The notes beneath the pieces are model-generated. The model was not told the DNA's origin, ran no database searches, and worked only from the letters and a program-made list of their open reading frames with translations. A stretch of DNA of 10,874 bases from Actinomycetota bacterium (lineage in GTDB: Bacteria > Actinomycetota > Actinomycetes > S36-B12 > UBA10799), in contig JAUPKM010000582.1 in assembly GCA_030837445.1 (NCBI GenBank), positions 1 to 10,874 of the forward strand. The letters run 5' to 3'. Below, one piece after another: positions 6,358 to 10,874 of the stretch (position 1 is the first letter of the stretch; each line of letters begins with the position of its first letter). Both the position numbers and the translations under genes were made by a program.

Positions 6358-9300
6358 GTGCATCTGTCTGGCCTGGCCCGTCTGCTCGCGGCCGATCCGG
6401 TGGCCGCCGGGTGGGAGTCCGCCGGCCTTCGACGTAGTGCCGCCGGCGGTCAACTTGTGGCCCCGGAAGGGGCGGTGCCGCCGATGGCTGCCCTACTCGC
6501 CGGATTGGACCCGGACCCCGATCGCGGCCCGCTGCTGGTGATCACGGCGACCGTCCGGGCTGCAGAGGACACTGCCACCGCCCTCACCTCATTGCTGAAC
6601 CCCAGTTCGGTGGCGCTGTTCCCGGCCTGGGAGACCCTGCCGCACGAGCGGATGAGTCCGAGTCCTGACATTGTCGGGCAACGCCTGAGCGTATTGCGGC
6701 GGTTGGCTCATCCGGATCCGGGCCGAGCGGTCGCCGACGAGCCTTCGGTGGTTGTGGCGCCGTTGCGGGCGGTGTTGCAGCCGATCGTCTCAGGCCTCGG
6801 CGACGTGTCGCCGGTGGCGATCCGGGAGGGTCAGGAAACCTCGGTGCACCAGCTCGCCGCGGAGTTGGTGGCCGTTGGCTACGAGCGGACCGACCTCGTC
6901 TCCCGACGGGGACAGTTCGCCCAGCGGGGCGGGATCGTCGATGTGTTCCCGCCGACATCTCCACACCCGGTGCGGCTGGAGTTCTTCGGTGACGAGGTTG
7001 ACGAGATCCGCAGCTTCGCGGTCTCCGACCAACGCTCGCTGGACGTATTGCCGGACGGCCTCTGGGCGCCGGTCTGTCGGGAGTTGTTGCTCACGGATCC
7101 GGTCCGGGCACGTGCGGCCGCACTGGTTGGCGAATACCCAGAGCTTGCCGACCTGCTTATCTCGATCGCCGAGGGCATCGCGGTGCCGGGGATGGAGGCC
7201 TTCGCGCCGGTGCTGGCCGACGGGCTGGAAACGATCGCCGATGTACTGCCGGTCAGATCCGCTGTGCTGTTGGTCGAGCCGGAGCGGGTTCGTGCCCGGG
7301 CCGAGGAACTGGTCAGCACCAGCGCGGAATTTCTGGCCGCCAGTTGGCATAACGCGGCCGCCGGCAACGCGGTCCCGATCGACCTCGGGGCGGCCTCCTA
7401 CCGGGAACTGGCCGACCTGCAGGCGATCACCGACCGGCGCGGGCTGGGCTGGTGGACGATCGCATCTTTCGGCGACGGCGAAACCCTGGATGCCTCGCCG
7501 GTGCCCGCCTATCGCGGTGAGTGGGATCTGATCCTCACCGATATCCGGGAGCGGGTGGGCGACAGAATCGTGCTGGTCGCCGCCGGCCAGGGGTCTGCCC
7601 AACGACTCGGCGAACGACTGCACGAGGCGGATATCCCGGCCGAACTGCTCGCCGAGGTACCGACGCCGATGCCTGCCGGTGTGGTTGTCACCACCGGCGA
7701 ATTGACGACCGGGTTGGTCGACGACACGGCCCGGTTGGTGGTGCTGACTGAGACCGACCTGTTTGGCGCCTCTGCTGTGCGCGCGATCGGGGCGCGGTTG
7801 CCGTCCCGTCGTAGGCGCGCGGTCGACCCGCTGACGTTGAAGGCGGGAGACCATGTGGTGCACAGTCAGCACGGCGTCGGTCGGTACGTCGAGATGGTGG
7901 CGCGCACCGCGGCTGGGGCCACCCGGGAATACCTGGTGATCGAATATGCGCCTAGCAAGCGCGGCCAGCCCGGGGACCGACTCTACGTGCCAACCGACCA
8001 ACTCGACCAGGTCACCCGCTATGTCGGCGGTGAGGCGCCTGCGGTGCACCGACTCGGCGGGGCCGATTGGCAGAAGGCGAAGGGCCGCGCCCGCAAAGCC
8101 GTCCGCCAGATCGCCGACCAGCTGGTCAAGCTCTACGCGGCGCGGCAACAGACCAAGGGTCGGGCATTCGGACCGGACACTCCCTGGCAGCGGGAGTTGG
8201 AGGAGGCCTTCCCCTACCAGGAGACGCCGGATCAGCAGGCGTGCATCGATGAGGTCAAGGCCGACATGGCTCAACCGGTGCCGATGGACCGGGTGATCTG
8301 CGGTGATGTCGGCTACGGCAAAACCGAGATAGCGGTTCGGGCTGCCTTCAAGGCCGTGGCGGACGGGGCCCAGGTGGTGGTGTTGGTGCCGACGACCCTG
8401 CTGGTGCAGCAGCATCTGCAGACGTTCCGCGAGCGGTTCGCGCCGTTCCCGGTGAAGGTCGAGGCGCTCTCCCGGTTCCAGACCAAGAGCCAGTCCGACC
8501 AGGTGCTGGCGGGCTTGGCCGACGGCACCGTGGATGTGGTGATCGGCACCCACCGACTGCTCGGACCGCAGACGAAGGTTAAGGACCTGGGCCTGGTCAT
8601 CGTCGATGAGGAGCAACGGTTCGGGGTGGAGCACAAGGAACATCTGAAGGCGCTGCGGACGAACGTCGACGTGTTGACGATGTCGGCTACGCCGATTCCC
8701 CGAACCCTGGAGATGGCGGTGACCGGGATCCGGGAGATGTCCACCATCGCCACCCCACCGGAGGACCGACTACCGGTGCTCACGTTCGTCGGTCCGTATG
8801 ACGACCGACAGGTAGCCGCGGCGATCCGTCGGGAGATGGCCCGCGACGGTCAGGTGTTCTTCGTCCACAACCGGGTGGAATCCATCCAGCGCGTCGCGAC
8901 CCGGATCGCCGGACTTGTCCCCGATGCGCGGATCGCGGTGGCGCACGGTCAGCTGAACGAGGCGGCGCTGGAACAGGTGATCGTCGATTTCTGGGAGAAG
9001 CGATTCGACGTGCTGATCAGCACCACGATCGTCGAATCCGGCCTGGACATCCCGAATGCCAACACCTTGATCGTCGACCGGGCCGACACCTTCGGGCTAT
9101 CCCAACTCCACCAACTGCGCGGGCGCGTGGGTCGTGGTCGGGAGCGGGCATACGCCTACTTCCTGTACAACCCCGACCGGGTGCTGACCGAGACCGCCCA
9201 CGAGCGCCTCGCGACGATCGCCCAGCACACGGATCTCGGTTCCGGGATGGCGGTCGCGATGAAGGATCTGGAGATCCGAGGGGCGGGCAACCTGCTGGGT

Positions 9301-9861
9301 GGCGAGCAGTCCGGCCACATCGCCGACGTGGGCTTCGACCTGTACGTGCGGATGGTCTCGGAGGCACTGGCGGAATACAAGGGGACCGCGGAGGAGGAGC
9401 CGGCGGAGGTGCGGATCGAGTTGCCGCTGGACGCGCACATCCCGCACGACTACATCCCCGACGAACGGCTTCGGCTGGAGGCCTATCGACGGTTGGCCGG
9501 AGCGGCTACGGCTGACGAGGTGGACGAGGCGGTGGCCGAGCTGTTGGACAGGTACGGTCGCCCGCCGCAGCCGGTGACCGCACTTGTGGACGTAGCCAGG
9601 TTGCGCAACCGGGCACGAGCGGCCGGTATCACCGAAATGGTGGCCGCGGGGACCGTGGTGCGGGTGGTCGGCTGGGAACTGCCGGAGTCGCGGGTGATGC
9701 GGTTGCAGCGGTTGTATCCGGGCACGATCGTCAAGCCAGCCACCCGGACAGTCATCCTGAAGCGGCCGAGCACCGCTAGAGTCGGGGGCACACCCCTCGT
9801 GGGTGCCGATCTGATGGCCTGGGTCGGCGAACTCGTGGACAATTCCGTCGTTGCCGGCTAG
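6358..9861 (+). CDS. mfd: Transcription-repair coupling factor Mfd
   Basis: A 1167-residue translocase that pushes stalled RNA polymerase off damaged template and recruits UvrA. The N-terminal UvrB-like module starts near residue 60. Its Walker A is degenerate (VITATVRAAE), followed by FPAWETLPHE at 88-97 and RRGQFAQRGGIVDVFPP. The CarD-like RNA polymerase interaction domain begins near 494 (GDHVVHSQHGVGRYV). The helicase core has Walker A GDVGYGKT at 649-656, DEEQ at 750-753, MSATPIPRTLEMA, TIVESGLDIPN from 890, and QLRGRVGR ending at 926. The translocation motif and TRCF C-terminal domain follow, with LEAYRRLAG from about 1040. Length and domain order are normal for the family, and nothing essential is missing. 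The GTG start lies 9 bases past cysQ with no ribosome site, and a TAGGCT box precedes it. Confidence 0.97.
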   Translation: MHLSGLARLLAADPVAAGWESAGLRRSAAGGQLVAPEGAVPPMAALLAGLDPDPDRGPLLVITATVRAAEDTATALTSLLNPSSVALFPAWETLPHERMSPSPDIVGQRLSVLRRLAHPDPGRAVADEPSVVVAPLRAVLQPIVSGLGDVSPVAIREGQETSVHQLAAELVAVGYERTDLVSRRGQFAQRGGIVDVFPPTSPHPVRLEFFGDEVDEIRSFAVSDQRSLDVLPDGLWAPVCRELLLTDPVRARAAALVGEYPELADLLISIAEGIAVPGMEAFAPVLADGLETIADVLPVRSAVLLVEPERVRARAEELVSTSAEFLAASWHNAAAGNAVPIDLGAASYRELADLQAITDRRGLGWWTIASFGDGETLDASPVPAYRGEWDLILTDIRERVGDRIVLVAAGQGSAQRLGERLHEADIPAELLAEVPTPMPAGVVVTTGELTTGLVDDTARLVVLTETDLFGASAVRAIGARLPSRRRRAVDPLTLKAGDHVVHSQHGVGRYVEMVARTAAGATREYLVIEYAPSKRGQPGDRLYVPTDQLDQVTRYVGGEAPAVHRLGGADWQKAKGRARKAVRQIADQLVKLYAARQQTKGRAFGPDTPWQRELEEAFPYQETPDQQACIDEVKADMAQPVPMDRVICGDVGYGKTEIAVRAAFKAVADGAQVVVLVPTTLLVQQHLQTFRERFAPFPVKVEALSRFQTKSQSDQVLAGLADGTVDVVIGTHRLLGPQTKVKDLGLVIVDEEQRFGVEHKEHLKALRTNVDVLTMSATPIPRTLEMAVTGIREMSTIATPPEDRLPVLTFVGPYDDRQVAAAIRREMARDGQVFFVHNRVESIQRVATRIAGLVPDARIAVAHGQLNEAALEQVIVDFWEKRFDVLISTTIVESGLDIPNANTLIVDRADTFGLSQLHQLRGRVGRGRERAYAYFLYNPDRVLTETAHERLATIAQHTDLGSGMAVAMKDLEIRGAGNLLGGEQSGHIADVGFDLYVRMVSEALAEYKGTAEEEPAEVRIELPLDAHIPHDYIPDERLRLEAYRRLAGAATADEVDEAVAELLDRYGRPPQPVTALVDVARLRNRARAAGITEMVAAGTVVRVVGWELPESRVMRLQRLYPGTIVKPATRTVILKRPSTARVGGTPLVGADLMAWVGELVDNSVVAG

Positions 9862-9870
9862 GAGGACCTG

Positions 9871-10491
9871 GTGAAGATTTCCCGCGGTATGAAGGTGAGC
9901 CTCGGGACCCTCGCGGTCGTCGCGGCGCTGGCCGGCTGTGGTCCCGAGCGGGCCGGGTCGGCGGTGGTCCTCGGCACCGAGCGGATCACGGACGAGACGG
10001 TGGCGGCCAAGGCCGCGACCCTTGCCACCGCCCTGAAACTGCCGATCGATAAGCAGATCACTGGGGTCACCGTGCAGCGGTTGACGTCCAACGCGATCGT
10101 CGAGGAGGCCGCATCCCAGGCCGGGATCACGGTGACCCAGGGCCAGGTGGATGAACTGATCGATGAGGCAGTACAGGCCAATGGCGGTCGCGAACAGTTC
10201 GAACAGTTGGCAATTCAACAGGGTTTGCTGCCCGAAGACGTCCCACTGCAGGCTCGGATCAGCCTGTTGGCGACCGCCTTGGGGGCGAAGTTGGCGCCGG
10301 GCGTCGATCAGCAGGCCGCGAGCACGGTCATCGCCCAGGACCTGGTGCGGGTCAGTAATGAACTCAACGTCACAGTGAGTCCACGATTCGGGGTGTGGGA
10401 CAGTAACCAACTTCGGCTCGACGCCCCTCCGAACGACCTCTCGAAGCCACTGCTGACCAATGACCCCACCCAACTCCTCCCCAACCAATAA
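9871..10491 (+). CDS. SurA N-terminal-domain lipoprotein
   Basis: A 206-residue predicted lipoprotein. The signal peptide has a basic start (MKISRGMK), a short hydrophobic core at 9-21 and a lipobox LAGC with Cys23, so export, lipidation and anchoring on the outer face of the membrane are expected. Residues about 30-180 look like the helical SurA/trigger-factor-like chaperone domain: GSAVVLGTERITDETV, then amphipathic helices with LTSNAIVEEAASQAGITVTQGQVDELI. No parvulin peptidyl-prolyl isomerase domain follows; the protein stops soon after. A role in folding exported proteins is therefore inferred, not shown. The GTG follows AGGAGG at 9860-9865 with 5 bases between. An in-frame ATG at 9889 would shorten the signal peptide's basic end. 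It sits 9 bases after mfd and overlaps mazG. Confidence 0.82.
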   Translation: MKISRGMKVSLGTLAVVAALAGCGPERAGSAVVLGTERITDETVAAKAATLATALKLPIDKQITGVTVQRLTSNAIVEEAASQAGITVTQGQVDELIDEAVQANGGREQFEQLAIQQGLLPEDVPLQARISLLATALGAKLAPGVDQQAASTVIAQDLVRVSNELNVTVSPRFGVWDSNQLRLDAPPNDLSKPLLTNDPTQLLPNQ

Positions 10492-10874
10492 GGATCCGCT
10501 GCGCCAATTGGTGTGGCTGATGGATCGACTGAGGGGTATCGGTGGCTGTCCGTGGGATGCTGAACAGACGCACAGGTCGCTGGTCGGATACTTGGTGGAG
10601 GAGGCCTACGAGACGATCGAGGCGATCGAGACTGACGACGATGCGGCGCTGCGGGAGGAGCTCGGGGACCTGCTGCTGCAGGTGGTGTTCCACGCCCGAA
10701 TCGCCGCTGAGCAGCCGACTGGATTCGATATCGACGTCGTCGCTGGCGACATCGTCGCGAAGCTGATCCGCCGCCACCCGCACGTGTTCGCCGACGGCTC
10801 AGCGGACTCCGCCGCTCACGTCGAGGCGCAGTGGCATGCTCGGAAGGCGGCCGAGAAGGGTCGGACCTCGGTCA
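10460..10874 (+). CDS. mazG: Nucleoside triphosphate pyrophosphohydrolase MazG (5' part, cut by window end)
   Basis: Hydrolyses non-canonical or surplus NTPs to NMP and pyrophosphate, cleaning the nucleotide pool. About 138 codons are visible and the frame is open to the edge. The family signature is clear: LMDRLRGIGGCPWDAEQTH at 20-38, EEAYE at 47-51 and EELGD at 66-70, giving the Mg-binding residues E47, E48, E51, E67 and D70. Then comes RRHPHVF, and the fragment ends at AEKGRTSV. The ATG at 10460 is the first upstream start in frame. It overlaps the preceding lipoprotein gene by 32 bases in another frame and has no strong ribosome site. TTG 10508, GTG 10511 or ATG 10520 are less likely because they cut into the conserved N-terminus. 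Translation may be coupled to the lipoprotein gene. Confidence 0.93.
   Translation, partial: MTPPNSSPTNKDPLRQLVWLMDRLRGIGGCPWDAEQTHRSLVGYLVEEAYETIEAIETDDDAALREELGDLLLQVVFHARIAAEQPTGFDIDVVAGDIVAKLIRRHPHVFADGSADSAAHVEAQWHARKAAEKGRTSV

Noticed and set aside
6790..8643. Long minus-strand open frame of 617 codons opposite mfd
   Set aside because: It lies wholly within mfd, whose protein is strongly conserved. Its translation has no recognisable domain and the biased composition expected of an antisense frame in GC-rich coding DNA.
9097..10488. Minus-strand open frame of 463 codons spanning the end of mfd and the lipoprotein gene
   Set aside because: It is opposite two well-supported genes, has no recognisable motif, and would span their junction. 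It is a GC-content artefact.
1..10874. Search for CRISPR arrays, insertion sequences, phage or defence genes
   Set aside because: No spaced direct repeats, transposase or integrase motifs or terminal inverted repeats were seen; the window is packed with housekeeping genes on one strand.

Overview
The window comes from a high-GC actinobacterium (Actinomycetota). By eye the third codon positions are strongly G/C, seven of the nine gene starts I assign are GTG, and two genes look leaderless behind TANNNT boxes. The gene order of glmU, prs, rplY and pth, with mfd and mazG nearby, is a conserved actinobacterial housekeeping neighbourhood. The genus cannot be fixed from the sequence. The SurA-type lipoprotein between mfd and mazG fits lineages outside Mycobacterium better than Mycobacterium itself.

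Layout (all genes on the + strand): the last codons of an upstream gene, probably an ABC-F ATPase (1-62); a membrane-anchored secretory-lipase-type alpha/beta hydrolase (63-1460); tRNA-Gln(UUG) (1477-1548); glmU with a probable leaderless GTG start (1604-3091); prs (3142-4110); a 171-base gap holding a probable promoter and a structured leader (4111-4281); rplY/ctc encoding an L25 whose usual C-terminal domain appears to be replaced (4282-4869); pth, overlapping rplY by 4 bases (4866-5450); a cysQ-like 3'(2'),5'-bisphosphate nucleotidase (5479-6348); mfd, again probably leaderless (6358-9861); a small SurA-N-terminal-type lipoprotein (9871-10491); and the 5' part of mazG, running off the right edge (10460-10874). 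No stretch above 300 bases lacks a gene.

Taken together this is core physiology. GlmU makes UDP-GlcNAc for the cell wall. Prs makes PRPP for nucleotides, histidine, tryptophan and NAD. L25 binds 5S rRNA, and Pth rescues peptidyl-tRNA. CysQ removes pAp/PAPS-type nucleotides, Mfd couples transcription to repair, and MazG cleans the nucleotide pool. There is no mobile element, CRISPR array, phage gene or defence system, and I do not see a new multi-gene system. The points most worth a second look are the remodelled C-terminus of L25, its upstream leader with two mutually exclusive stems, the leaderless starts of glmU and mfd (the mfd -10 box contains the cysQ stop codon), and the anchored lipase next to a tRNA gene that lies only 16 bases past its stop.
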